Assembly (NCBI GenBank): GCA_002316015.1
Contig: DCCS01000032.1
Location: forward strand, 231,073 to 295,072
Origin: Prevotellaceae bacterium UBA1075
GTDB taxonomy: Bacteria; Bacteroidota; Bacteroidia; Bacteroidales; Bacteroidaceae
Reading direction: 5' to 3'
DNA: 64,000 bases
The translations under genes were made by a program, and so were the position numbers. The notes below the pieces were generated by a model, which ran no database searches, had not been told where the DNA came from, and was given only the letters and a program-made list of their open reading frames with translations. Position 1 is the stretch's first letter; each line of letters opens with the position of its first letter. Shown here piece after piece: positions 50,053 to 58,358 of this stretch.

Positions 50053-51063
50053 TCAGAACTTAAGTACCCAGGAAGTGTCAAACTCAGAACTTTCGGCACG
50101 TATCTCGCGCATGTACGTGTATGCCTCGTCCTGCGACTTGAATCCAGGTACCAGCACCCGTGTCATACTGCCCTTGGTATACAATTCCGCATGTATATTC
50201 CTGCGTTCCAGTTCCTTTACATATGCCTTGGCATTGGCTGTACTTACTGCGCTGGCCAGTACCACAGCATACTTTGCCTGGGGGGCGGGCTCTTTTGTTG
50301 AGACCCGGGCGGCAGTTGGAACACCGCAGGGTTTCTCGGCGGGCTTCATGGAAGCATCCCTCGTGGTACTGGTTACCTTGGGTTTCATGCTCACTCTGTC
50401 CGCAGGCAATAGGTTGGCAGGCAAGAACAAATTGGCCGTAGCCACCGCTGTGCCTGTTTCAGGAGAAGTAAACTCTGCAGGGATGGAAAAGGAAAAAAAC
50501 ACGATAACGGCTGCGGCGACTGTCGAGACATAATAGAGTAGGCTGCGCGGGATGCGTATGGTTACGTGCCTGTCATCCTTACCCTTGCGTGCGGCTTGCA
50601 CGCTGGCCTGTACGGCAGTCCCTGCCCGTATTACCCTCTCGGACAAACGTGGCTGGTAAACAGAGTCAAGGCCGTAAAATTCGGGGGATGCCACCCCCGC
50701 CTGGCAAGGAACGAAACAATCTGTGCCTGTCGTCGTGTCGCGCACAAACATGCCGATGCTGCCCACTTCGGCCACACTGTTGGTCGCCAGTTCTTGCCGT
50801 ATGCTCTCCACATACTCGGCGCAGGCTGCCTGCGCCTGGTTGGCAGAGCATCGCAGGGCGGTTGCCAACGAGTGTATGAAGTCCTCCGACTCTGCACGCG
50901 CGTCTGCACAGAAGGACACGTTGCGCACCGGGGGCAGGAACAAATCTTCCTCTGGTACCCATCGGCTTTCGCTCACCTGGATGTGGAACGTGCCCAACTG
51001 CGGGACGCTCACCTGGTCGTGATCCAGCAGGAGGTATTCTATATGCCGGGATATGTCGGTCAC
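50053..51063 (-). CDS. HU-like (CCDC81 type) / membrane / SPOR domain protein
   Basis: A 336-residue protein with an N-terminal part like the prokaryotic HU/CCDC81 domain (ISRHIEYLLLDHDQVSVPQL near 4-23 and a second helical unit to about 130), a single membrane helix at about 173-194 (SLLYYVSTVAAAVIVFFSFS), a Lys/Pro/Thr-rich linker, and a C-terminal SPOR domain (about 264-336; YAVVLASAVSTANAKAYVKEL) for binding denuded peptidoglycan. It should sit in the inner membrane with HU-like domain inside and SPOR in the periplasm. Its start overlaps the stop of the OmpH-like gene by four bases (51060-51063). Confidence 0.85.
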   Translation of the reverse strand: MTDISRHIEYLLLDHDQVSVPQLGTFHIQVSESRWVPEEDLFLPPVRNVSFCADARAESEDFIHSLATALRCSANQAQAACAEYVESIRQELATNSVAEVGSIGMFVRDTTTGTDCFVPCQAGVASPEFYGLDSVYQPRLSERVIRAGTAVQASVQAARKGKDDRHVTIRIPRSLLYYVSTVAAAVIVFFSFSIPAEFTSPETGTAVATANLFLPANLLPADRVSMKPKVTSTTRDASMKPAEKPCGVPTAARVSTKEPAPQAKYAVVLASAVSTANAKAYVKELERRNIHAELYTKGSMTRVLVPGFKSQDEAYTYMREIRAESSEFDTSWVLKF

Positions 51064-51707
51064 TTCTTTTCTGTCTTTTCGTCCTCTGCCTCCACCTTCT
51101 TGATTTTCTCGGCCACCTCAGGACGAATCTTGTATCGCTTGTTGAGCCCCTTCACCACGTCCTTGGTGATATCATACTTTGGGTTGGCTATAAGCAGGTT
51201 CTCACCGGCCTTTACCAACACATAGTCATATTTCCGGGTACGGTTGAACACTTTCAGGAATGACTGGATGCTGTCACGTGCCTCATCATTGATGCGTGCC
51301 TGTTCCTCGTTGAAATCCCCGTTGAGGCGTGCTGCCAGTTCCTGTAGGTCGTTCTGCTCTCGCTGTATGCCCGCCTGTGCGCGCTCCAACTCGTCGCGTG
51401 TGGTAAATCCGTTGCTCTCATACTTCTTCTGCATGGCAGCAGCATGAGTCTCCAGCGTACGCTGTTTCTGAGCCAGGGTGTTCTGTATGTTGTTGCCCTT
51501 TCGTGTGAGCAACTCGCTGTAGTCCTTATAGAGTTGGTACTGGCTCATAAGCGTGTCCAACTCCACATACGCTATCTTGAGCCCTGTGGTTTGCTCGTTC
51601 CCGGCAGTGTCCTCTACATCTTTCTCCGCATTCTTGGAGCAACTGCCCAAAGCGGCCCCAAGTAGTGCCAGACATGCAACCCCAAGGGCAAATCTCTTCA
51701 TCTTCAT
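51060..51707 (-). CDS. OmpH/Skp-like periplasmic lipoprotein
   Basis: Skp-type chaperone family protein of 215 residues that would help outer-membrane proteins across the periplasm. It has a lipoprotein signal with Cys23 (LGAALGSCSK), so it is probably lipid-anchored, then a long charged coiled coil (about 60-150; IQNTLAQKQRTLETHAAAMQ). The C-terminus is Lys/Glu-rich. An ACATT pentanucleotide repeat lies just upstream at 51727-51746. Confidence 0.85.
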   Translation of the reverse strand: MKMKRFALGVACLALLGAALGSCSKNAEKDVEDTAGNEQTTGLKIAYVELDTLMSQYQLYKDYSELLTRKGNNIQNTLAQKQRTLETHAAAMQKKYESNGFTTRDELERAQAGIQREQNDLQELAARLNGDFNEEQARINDEARDSIQSFLKVFNRTRKYDYVLVKAGENLLIANPKYDITKDVVKGLNKRYKIRPEVAEKIKKVEAEDEKTEKK

Positions 51708-51726
51708 ATCGTGTCTAATTGTATAT

Positions 51727-51746
51727 ACATTACATTACATTACATT
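51727..51746. repeat. Pentanucleotide repeat (ACATT)x4
   Basis: Four perfect copies of ACATT, followed by an alternating TA stretch to about 51756. It lies about 20 bp upstream of the OmpH-like start, in the presumed promoter/leader region on the minus strand, so changes in copy number could alter expression. Confidence 0.7.
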
Positions 51747-51797
51747 ATATTATATATGTGTTGAACACGGAACTCCCCCGCAGTCCAATCCTGGCCG

Positions 51798-52013
51798 TCA
51801 GTCAACCTCACGCTCCCTCACGGCATGGGGATTGGCTTTACGCTCCATGTAGTCCATGCTCTGCACACAATGGATGCCGCGCTTGCGCATCTCCTTGCTT
51901 TCCCCCACATGGAAACTTCGGAACCTTCCGCCAGGCAGGAGAATCATCCTGACACAGAGCAGAAGCACGGCCACCGCAACAAATCCAAGAGTTATAAACG
52001 CGAGTTTCAACAT
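51798..52013 (-). CDS. Small conserved membrane protein (71 aa)
   Basis: A 71-residue protein with one N-terminal membrane helix (MLKLAFITLGFVAVAVLLLC) followed by a basic soluble tail that contains GGRFRSFHVGESKEMRKRGI and HCVQSMDYMERK. The tail pattern is common to small uncharacterised Bacteroidales proteins. I know no function. It has a good promoter: TACCTTTG at 52035-52042 with TTTG 19 bp upstream of it. Confidence 0.7.
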   Translation of the reverse strand: MLKLAFITLGFVAVAVLLLCVRMILLPGGRFRSFHVGESKEMRKRGIHCVQSMDYMERKANPHAVREREVD

Positions 52014-52020
52014 AATTGCC

Positions 52021-52028
52021 TATATTTG
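52021..52028 (+). promoter_or_regulatory. Bacteroidales promoter (TATATTTG) for pepD
   Basis: Exact TAnnTTTG element, 42 nt before the pepD ATG at 52071. It faces and nearly overlaps the minus-strand promoter at 52035. Confidence 0.55.
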
Positions 52029-52034
52029 CATTTG

Positions 52035-52042
52035 CAAAGGTA
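52035..52042 (-). promoter_or_regulatory. Bacteroidales promoter (TACCTTTG with -33 TTTG) for the small membrane protein
   Basis: The complement reads TACCTTTG. A -33 TTTG (52062-52065) lies 19 bp upstream, the textbook spacing for Bacteroidota. Confidence 0.7.
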
Positions 52043-52070
52043 GTCAAAAGCAATAAACCGACAAAATATT

Positions 52071-53528
52071 ATGAGCGAATTTGAGTTGAAACCTGCGAGC
52101 GTGTTTGAATGCTTTGCACAGATAAACCGCGTGCCGAGACCTTCCAAGAAGGAAGAGCAGATGATAAAATTCCTGTTGGACTTCGGGCACAGCCTGGGGC
52201 TCGAATCTGTACGTGACGAGACGGGGAATGTACTCATACGCAAGCCCGCCACACCCGGAATGGAGAACCGTAAGACACTCATCCTGCAGAGTCACATGGA
52301 CATGGTGTGTGAGAAGAACAAGCAGACAGACTTCGACTTCCAGAAGGACTCCATACAGACCTGCGTTGAGGGCGAGTGGATGCGCGCCAAGGGTACTACC
52401 CTGGGGGCGGATGACGGCATCGGTGTTGCCATGGAGATGGCATTGTTGCAGAGCAAGGACATCCCGCACGGCCCCCTGGAGTGTGTATTTACCCGCGATG
52501 AGGAGACGGGACTGACAGGGGCTTTCGGAATGAAGCCCGGATTCATGACAGGCAGCATGCTCATCAACCTGGACAGCGAGGACGAGGGCGAGATATTCGT
52601 GTCGTGTGCCGGCGGATGCCGCACATTCGCGCAACTGCACTACACGGCAGAAGCACTCCCCCATGGCTACTTCACCTTCTCGCTCCACATCAAGGGGCTG
52701 ACAGGAGGACACAGCGGTGACGACATCAACAAGAAGCGCGCCAATGCCAACAAGCTTCTTGCACGGTTCCTTTACCTTGCGCAGAAAAAGTACGACCTTC
52801 GCCTGGCCGACATACAGGCGGGCGGGCTGCACAATGCCATCCCCCGCGAGGCGGCCTGCCTGTGTGCCATACCCAACAAGGACAAGGAGCAGATACGCGT
52901 TGACTGGAACCTCTTCGCCGCCGATGTGGAAGAGGAATACAGCGTGACGGAAAAGAACATGGAGTTCCTGCTGGAAAGCCAGGAGGCGGCCACCACAGTC
53001 ATGGACAAGGATGCGGGCACACGGCTCATAACCGCCCTGCAGGCTGTGGATAACGGTGTGATGGCCATGTGCCAAGACATTGACATGGTGGAGACCAGCA
53101 GCAACCTGGCGTCTGTACGCATGAACAGCGAGGCCAAGACCATCGACATCAACAGCAGCCAGCGCAGCAGCATCTTGAGCGCGCGCATCAACATGGCCAA
53201 CACCTTTGCCGCTGCTTTCGAACTGGCGGGGGCAAAGGTGGAGATTGGCGAAGGCTATCCCGGCTGGAAGATGAACCCCAAGAGCGAGATTTTGCGCATT
53301 GCCGTGGAGCAGTATGAGCGACTCTTTGGCAAGAAACCCGTGGTGCGTGGCATACACGCCGGCCTGGAGTGCGGGCTCTTCAGTGAGAAGTACCCTGGCC
53401 TGGACATGATATCCATGGGTCCCACGCTGCGCGGTGTACACTCTCCCGATGAACGGCTGCTCATCCCCACCGTGCAGATGGTGTGGGACCACCTGCTTGC
53501 CATCATCCGGAACATACCTGTAGCCTGA
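52071..53528 (+). CDS. pepD: Aminoacyl-histidine dipeptidase (M20 family)
   Basis: Zinc dipeptidase that cleaves Xaa-His and other dipeptides; cytosolic. The 485-residue protein shows LQSHMDMVCEKN with the first His/Asp ligands, TTLGADDGIGVAM, TRDEETGLTGAF with the catalytic Glu pair, LINLDSEDEGEIFV, and the final HAGLECGLFSEK ligand region. Length equals E. coli PepD. It is followed by a lipoprotein gene after four bases. Confidence 0.94.
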   Translation: MSEFELKPASVFECFAQINRVPRPSKKEEQMIKFLLDFGHSLGLESVRDETGNVLIRKPATPGMENRKTLILQSHMDMVCEKNKQTDFDFQKDSIQTCVEGEWMRAKGTTLGADDGIGVAMEMALLQSKDIPHGPLECVFTRDEETGLTGAFGMKPGFMTGSMLINLDSEDEGEIFVSCAGGCRTFAQLHYTAEALPHGYFTFSLHIKGLTGGHSGDDINKKRANANKLLARFLYLAQKKYDLRLADIQAGGLHNAIPREAACLCAIPNKDKEQIRVDWNLFAADVEEEYSVTEKNMEFLLESQEAATTVMDKDAGTRLITALQAVDNGVMAMCQDIDMVETSSNLASVRMNSEAKTIDINSSQRSSILSARINMANTFAAAFELAGAKVEIGEGYPGWKMNPKSEILRIAVEQYERLFGKKPVVRGIHAGLECGLFSEKYPGLDMISMGPTLRGVHSPDERLLIPTVQMVWDHLLAIIRNIPVA

Positions 53529-53532
53529 GCAG

Positions 53533-54996
53533 ATGCCGCACAAGAAGTGCATCACACACAGGGTACGCCTTGCCCTCACGCTCCTGATGGCTCTGCTTGC
53601 GGGGGCGTGCACGGACTTTGAGTCCTTCACCAGCAACGTGTCGGCCAGGCTGGAGTTCTCGACAGACACGGTGGCCTTTGACACCATAGTGTCCACCGTG
53701 CCCAGTGCGACCCGCACGCTCATCGCCTACAACAGAAACAGGGACGGCCTGCGCATAGCCTCGGTACAGCTTGCGGCTGGTGCGGCGAGTCACTTCCGCG
53801 TGAATGTGGACGGGGAATGGCTGCCTGACGGGAAAGGCGAGGACTTCAAGGTTTACCACAAGGACAGCATCATCGTGCGCCTGGAGGTCACGGTACCCAA
53901 GGTTGGAAGCAACGAGGTGGGTGTCATATCCGACATCCTGCGCTTCCGCCTGGAGAGCGGACTGGTGCAAGAGGTGGTGCTCACGGCTGGCGCCATCGAT
54001 GCCTACATGGTGCATGGAATGGTTATCGAGCATGACTCCACCCTGCTCGCCGACAAGCCTTACCTCATCTACGACTCGCTGTATGTGGCATCTGGGGCGC
54101 GCCTTACCCTGCAGCCTGGCACGCGGCTGATGTTCCATGATGACGCGGCCATGCATGTGTATGGGTCGGTGGATGCTGTGGGAACGGCAGGACAACCTGT
54201 GGTGTTTCGCGGAGACAGGATGGATCACATGTTCGCTTACCTGCCCTACGACAACATGCCCGACCGCTGGCAGGGCATCAACATCCACACGGGAAGTGCA
54301 GGAAACCGCTTTGTGCACTGCGACATACACAGCGGTTCCTATGGAATCATCTGTGACAGTACCGGCCTGGACACCACCACACTCACACTGGAGAGCACCG
54401 TCATCCACAATGTGGGAGGCGACGGGCTCCGGCTGGACAACTGCAAGGCCAGGGTGGCCAACACGCAGGTGAGCAACGCCAAGGGCGATTGTATATATAT
54501 ATATGGTGGCGACTATGAGTTTGTCCACTGCACCATCGCCCAGTTCTACCCCTTCACGGCCAACCGTGGCTATGCCCTCTACCTGGCCAACAGCATCGGC
54601 GAGGCGTACAGGGAACTCAGGCAGGCCCGCTTCATCAACAGTGTGATCACAGGTTATGGCGAGGATGTCATCATGGGCTCCATCACCGAGGGGCAGGACT
54701 ATACCTGTCCCTACCTCTTCAGCCACTGCCTGCTGAACACCATTGAGTCTGAGGACACGTTGCGTTTTGACCATATCATTTATGATACAGGCAAACAGGA
54801 ACTCTGCCGTGAGAAGAACTTCAAACTCTTTGACACCACGAATTTCCTGTACGACTTCACGCCTGACAGTCTGAGCCGCATACGATCGCTGGCCGACTCC
54901 ACCTATTCCCTGCGCTACCCCATTGACCTGCGGGGACACTCGCGGCTGGCCGACGGCTCCCCCGACGCTGGCTGTCTCGAATACACCAAGGAATGA
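53533..54996 (+). CDS. Lipoprotein with right-handed beta-helix domain
   Basis: A 487-residue exported protein with a lipoprotein signal (LLMALLAGACTDF). The first 130 residues form a beta-sandwich-like region. From about 165 on, repeated short strands (GARLTLQPGTRLMFHDDAAM, GSVDAVGTAGQPVVFRG, RWQGINIHTGS, GGDGLRLDNCKARVANTQVS) are typical of a parallel beta-helix, as in pectate-lyase-like proteins. No catalytic residues are evident, so it may be structural or bind glycans. Its stop overlaps the rlmH start by four bases, an unexpected pairing. Confidence 0.8.
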   Translation: MPHKKCITHRVRLALTLLMALLAGACTDFESFTSNVSARLEFSTDTVAFDTIVSTVPSATRTLIAYNRNRDGLRIASVQLAAGAASHFRVNVDGEWLPDGKGEDFKVYHKDSIIVRLEVTVPKVGSNEVGVISDILRFRLESGLVQEVVLTAGAIDAYMVHGMVIEHDSTLLADKPYLIYDSLYVASGARLTLQPGTRLMFHDDAAMHVYGSVDAVGTAGQPVVFRGDRMDHMFAYLPYDNMPDRWQGINIHTGSAGNRFVHCDIHSGSYGIICDSTGLDTTTLTLESTVIHNVGGDGLRLDNCKARVANTQVSNAKGDCIYIYGGDYEFVHCTIAQFYPFTANRGYALYLANSIGEAYRELRQARFINSVITGYGEDVIMGSITEGQDYTCPYLFSHCLLNTIESEDTLRFDHIIYDTGKQELCREKNFKLFDTTNFLYDFTPDSLSRIRSLADSTYSLRYPIDLRGHSRLADGSPDAGCLEYTKE

Positions 54997-55466
54997 AGAC
55001 GGTACTGATAGTGGTGGGAAAGACCACCGATGCACATTTCGATGCGGTCATACAGGCATATGTCAGGCGCATCGTCCACTATATGCCCTTCGAGATTGCC
55101 GCGGTGCCCGAACTGCGCGCCACGACCCACCTCTCCGAGAATGAGCAGAAGGAGCGTGAGGCTGAACTCCTGCGCAAGGTGCTCCTGCCGGGCGACCACA
55201 TTGTGCTGCTGGACGAGCACGGACGGGAGAGGCGCAGCATCGAGTTTGCCCAGTGGATGCAGAAGCGCATGGCGGCCAGTCCACGCCGTCTGGTATTCAT
55301 CATTGGGGGGCCTTACGGCTTTGCCCCTGTCATCCACCGGATGGCCAGCGAAGAGATAAGCCTGAGCCAGATGACGCTCTCGCACCAGATGATACGCCTG
55401 CTCTTCTGCGAGCAGATTTACCGCGCGATGACCATCCTGAGGGGCGAGCCTTACCACCATGAGTGA
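54993..55466 (+). CDS. rlmH: 23S rRNA (pseudouridine-1915-N3)-methyltransferase
   Basis: SPOUT-class methyltransferase acting on Psi1915 in helix 69 of 23S rRNA. The 157-residue protein has family length and ends with FIIGGPYGF and SLSQMTLSHQMIRLLFCEQIYRA, the SAM-binding knot. It overlaps the beta-helix gene by four bases. About 157 bp of gap to nadC hold only an AT-rich stretch near 55562-55595. Confidence 0.95.
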   Translation: MKTVLIVVGKTTDAHFDAVIQAYVRRIVHYMPFEIAAVPELRATTHLSENEQKEREAELLRKVLLPGDHIVLLDEHGRERRSIEFAQWMQKRMAASPRRLVFIIGGPYGFAPVIHRMASEEISLSQMTLSHQMIRLLFCEQIYRAMTILRGEPYHHE

Positions 55467-55623
55467 GGCCGGTGTCCCGTGACGCGCACGGGAAGGGCCG
55501 ACCTGATGACAATGTGCGGGAAGAGGACAGGACGCAAAAACAGACGCGCTGGTATTGCCGGTATTATATATGTACTGGTATTATATATATTATAATGTAT
55601 AACAAGAAAGACAAAGGGTAATC

Positions 55624-56499
55624 ATGTTAAGTGTAGAAGAACTGAACGACAGGCTCATTGACCTGGCTTTTGCCGAGGACATCGGTGACGGAGACCACAC
55701 CACCCTGTGCTGCATACCCGACACGGAGATGGGCGAGAGCAAGTTGCTGGTCAAGCAGGAGGGTATCATAGCCGGCGTGGAAGTGGCCAAGCAGGTGTTC
55801 CACCGCTTCGACCCCGCCATGCAGGTGGAGGTGCACATCCCCGATGGCACACATGTCATGCCGGGCGACATCGTGATGAGCGTGAGGGGCAAGGTACAGA
55901 GCCTGCTGCAGACCGAGCGCCTGATGCTGAACATCATGCAACGCATGAGCGGGATAGCCACCATGACCCACCGCTACCAGCAGGCTCTGATAGACGCGGG
56001 CACCAAGACGCGCGTGCTGGACACGCGCAAGACCACTCCAGGCATGCGCATGCTGGAGAAGGAGGCCGTGAGGATAGGCGGAGGCATGAACCACCGCATC
56101 GGACTCTTTGACATGATTCTGCTCAAGGACAACCACATCGACTTCTGCGGGGGGGTGCACAATGCCATCTCACGCGCCAAGGAGTATTGCCGAGCCAAGG
56201 GAAAGAACCTGAAGATTGAGTGCGAGGTGCGCAACTGGAAGGAACTGGAGGAGGCCCTGGCCGAGGGATGTGACCGCATCATGTTTGACAACTTCACCCC
56301 CGAGGACACCCGGAAGGCCGTGCGGCTGGTCAACGGGCGTTGCGAGACCGAGTCCAGCGGCGGCATCACCTACGACACGATGATTCCCTATGCCAAGGCT
56401 GGGGTGGACTTCATCTCATTCGGCGCGCTCACACACAGCGTGAAAGGGCTCGACATGAGCTTCAAGGCAGCCGGAAGTGACAAACTGGTGATTAAGTAG
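55624..56499 (+). CDS. nadC: Nicotinate-nucleotide pyrophosphorylase (carboxylating)
   Basis: Converts quinolinate and PRPP to nicotinate mononucleotide in NAD synthesis. The 291-residue protein shows AEDIGDGDHTT, RLMLNIMQRMSGIATMTHRY, DTRKTTPGMRMLEKEAVRIG, and NHRIGLFDMILLKDNHI, all characteristic. The TA-rich stretch just before it may contain the promoter, but I see no TAnnTTTG there. nadA and nadB are not adjacent. Confidence 0.95.
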   Translation: MLSVEELNDRLIDLAFAEDIGDGDHTTLCCIPDTEMGESKLLVKQEGIIAGVEVAKQVFHRFDPAMQVEVHIPDGTHVMPGDIVMSVRGKVQSLLQTERLMLNIMQRMSGIATMTHRYQQALIDAGTKTRVLDTRKTTPGMRMLEKEAVRIGGGMNHRIGLFDMILLKDNHIDFCGGVHNAISRAKEYCRAKGKNLKIECEVRNWKELEEALAEGCDRIMFDNFTPEDTRKAVRLVNGRCETESSGGITYDTMIPYAKAGVDFISFGALTHSVKGLDMSFKAAGSDKLVIK

Positions 56500-56561
56500 G
56501 GGGGAGGTTTCAAGATACCTTCCACCATGCCTCTGTCAAGTAAACCAACAGAAAGAGAAAA

Positions 56562-58211
56562 ATGAGACACAACGCATTACGTTATTTTGTCCTGCTGACG
56601 CTGTTTGCCTCCATGACGGCAGGACAGGCACTGGCCTGCACCAATCTCATCGTGGGCAAGAAGGCCAGCAAGGACGGCAGCGTCATCGTGACCTACAGTT
56701 GCGACGACTATGGGGCCTATGGCTTCATGAACTTCCTGCCCGGTGGAAAACACGCCAAGGGCACCATGCGCCCGCTCTACCACTACGAGAGCAACAACTA
56801 TCTGGGCGAGATACCCGAGGCCGAAGAGACCTATACCGTAGTGGGGCTGATGAACGAGCACCAGCTCACCATTCACGAGACCACATTCGGAGGACGCCAG
56901 GAACTGGCCGACACGCTCACAGGACTGATGGACTACGGCAGCCTGATGTATGTGACCCTGCAGCGCGCACGCACCGCACGCCAGGCCATCAAGGTACTTA
57001 CCGACCTGGCATGCACCTATGGTTACGGCAGCGAGGGAGAGTCCTTCACCATCGCCGACCCCAACGAGGTGTGGGTCATGGACCTCATAGGCAAAGGCCC
57101 AGGACGCAAGGGCGTGGTGTGGGTGGCGGTGCGCATCCCCGATGACTGCATCTCTGGTCATGCCAACCAAAGCCGCATCCGCCAGTTCCCGCTGAAGGAC
57201 AAGGAGAACTGCCTCTACAGCAAGGATGTCATCTCCTTCGCGCGCGAGAAGGGCTACTTCGAGGGCAAGGACCAGGACTTCTCCTTTGCCGATGCCTACG
57301 CGCCCACCGACTTCAGCGCGCTGCGCTTCTGCGAGGCTCGTGTGTGGAGTTTCTTCAACCGCTGGGCTGCCGGGGACATGACTCCCTACCTCCGCTATGC
57401 CGAGGGAGACACCCAGGCCACCCCCATGCCCCTCTATGTGAAGCCCAAGCAGCCACTGAGCCTGCAGGACGTGAAGGACATGATGCGTGACCACTATGAG
57501 GGCACGCCCATGGCCATGGACTCCGACCCTGGCATGGGGCCTTGGCAAATGCCTTACCGCCCCACCCCGCTGACCTATGAGGTGGACGGGAAGAAGTACT
57601 TCAACGAGCGTCCCATCAGCACCCAGCAGACTGCCAACGTGTACGTGTCGCAGATGCGCTCCTGGCTGCCCGACCACATAGGCGGTGTCGTGTGGTTTGG
57701 CAACGATGACACCAACATGGTGCCGCTCACGCCCGTCTATTGCTCGGCACAGTCGGTGCCCGAATGCTATGCGCAAGGCACGGCCGACTGCTTCCATTTC
57801 TCCACCCGCTCGGCCTACTGGGTACAGAACTGGGTGAGCAACATGGTGTATCCCCGCTACTCTGCCCTGTTTCCCGAAGTGAAGGCCACACGCGAGCGGC
57901 TGGAGAAGGACTACACCTCCCTGCAGGCCGAGGTAGAGGCCAAGGCTGCCTCCATGGCCCGGGAAGAGGCCGCCAAGTACCTGTCAGCCTACAGCCACCG
58001 CACAGCCCAGGCCATGCTGGACGAGTGGAACCAGTTGGCACAGACGCTCATCGTGAAGTACAACGACATGGCGGTAAAGCGCACCAATGCGCAGGGACAG
58101 TATGAGCGGACTCCAGGCGGAAACCAGCGCCCCGTGCTGCGTCCCGGTTATCCTGGCACTTACCGTCATCTGATTATCCAGGAGACGGGCGACCGCTTCC
58201 TGAGCAAGTGA
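56562..58211 (+). CDS. Exported C69-family dipeptidase (Ntn hydrolase)
   Basis: PepD/dipeptidase A type peptidase of 549 residues. The signal peptide (1-25) is predicted to end at ALA, leaving Cys26 (CTNLIVGKKAS) as the new N-terminal nucleophile of an Ntn hydrolase. YAPTDFSALRFCEARVWSFFNRWA and VWFGNDDTNMVPLTPVYC are family motifs. It acts in the periplasm or outside the cell on peptides. The gene is convergent with the mod gene across the hairpin at 58285. Confidence 0.92.
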   Translation: MRHNALRYFVLLTLFASMTAGQALACTNLIVGKKASKDGSVIVTYSCDDYGAYGFMNFLPGGKHAKGTMRPLYHYESNNYLGEIPEAEETYTVVGLMNEHQLTIHETTFGGRQELADTLTGLMDYGSLMYVTLQRARTARQAIKVLTDLACTYGYGSEGESFTIADPNEVWVMDLIGKGPGRKGVVWVAVRIPDDCISGHANQSRIRQFPLKDKENCLYSKDVISFAREKGYFEGKDQDFSFADAYAPTDFSALRFCEARVWSFFNRWAAGDMTPYLRYAEGDTQATPMPLYVKPKQPLSLQDVKDMMRDHYEGTPMAMDSDPGMGPWQMPYRPTPLTYEVDGKKYFNERPISTQQTANVYVSQMRSWLPDHIGGVVWFGNDDTNMVPLTPVYCSAQSVPECYAQGTADCFHFSTRSAYWVQNWVSNMVYPRYSALFPEVKATRERLEKDYTSLQAEVEAKAASMAREEAAKYLSAYSHRTAQAMLDEWNQLAQTLIVKYNDMAVKRTNAQGQYERTPGGNQRPVLRPGYPGTYRHLIIQETGDRFLSK

Positions 58212-58284
58212 AGCCTCCCCTACTGGCCACCTGGCCAATGGAGGACTGAGGAACAAGGCCCGCACGCGCCATATACAGACCAGC

Positions 58285-58338
58285 GTCCCCAAGGAGCAGA
58301 AGCAAGGGATTCACCCATGCGTCTGTCTCCTTGGGGAC
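58285..58338. terminator. Hairpin between the C69 peptidase and mod genes
   Basis: The 12-bp arms GTCCCCAAGGAG and CTCCTTGGGGAC close a loop with its own small GCAnGGG/CCCnTGC stem. Placed between two genes ending face to face, it probably serves both. Confidence 0.65.
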
Positions 58339-58358
58339 ATTTGTCTTGCCGGCTCCTG

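Noticed and set aside
52044..53723. Open frame of 559 codons on the minus strand
   Set aside because: Antisense to pepD, with a composition typical of shadow reading frames (His/Val/Arg-rich) and no recognised domain.
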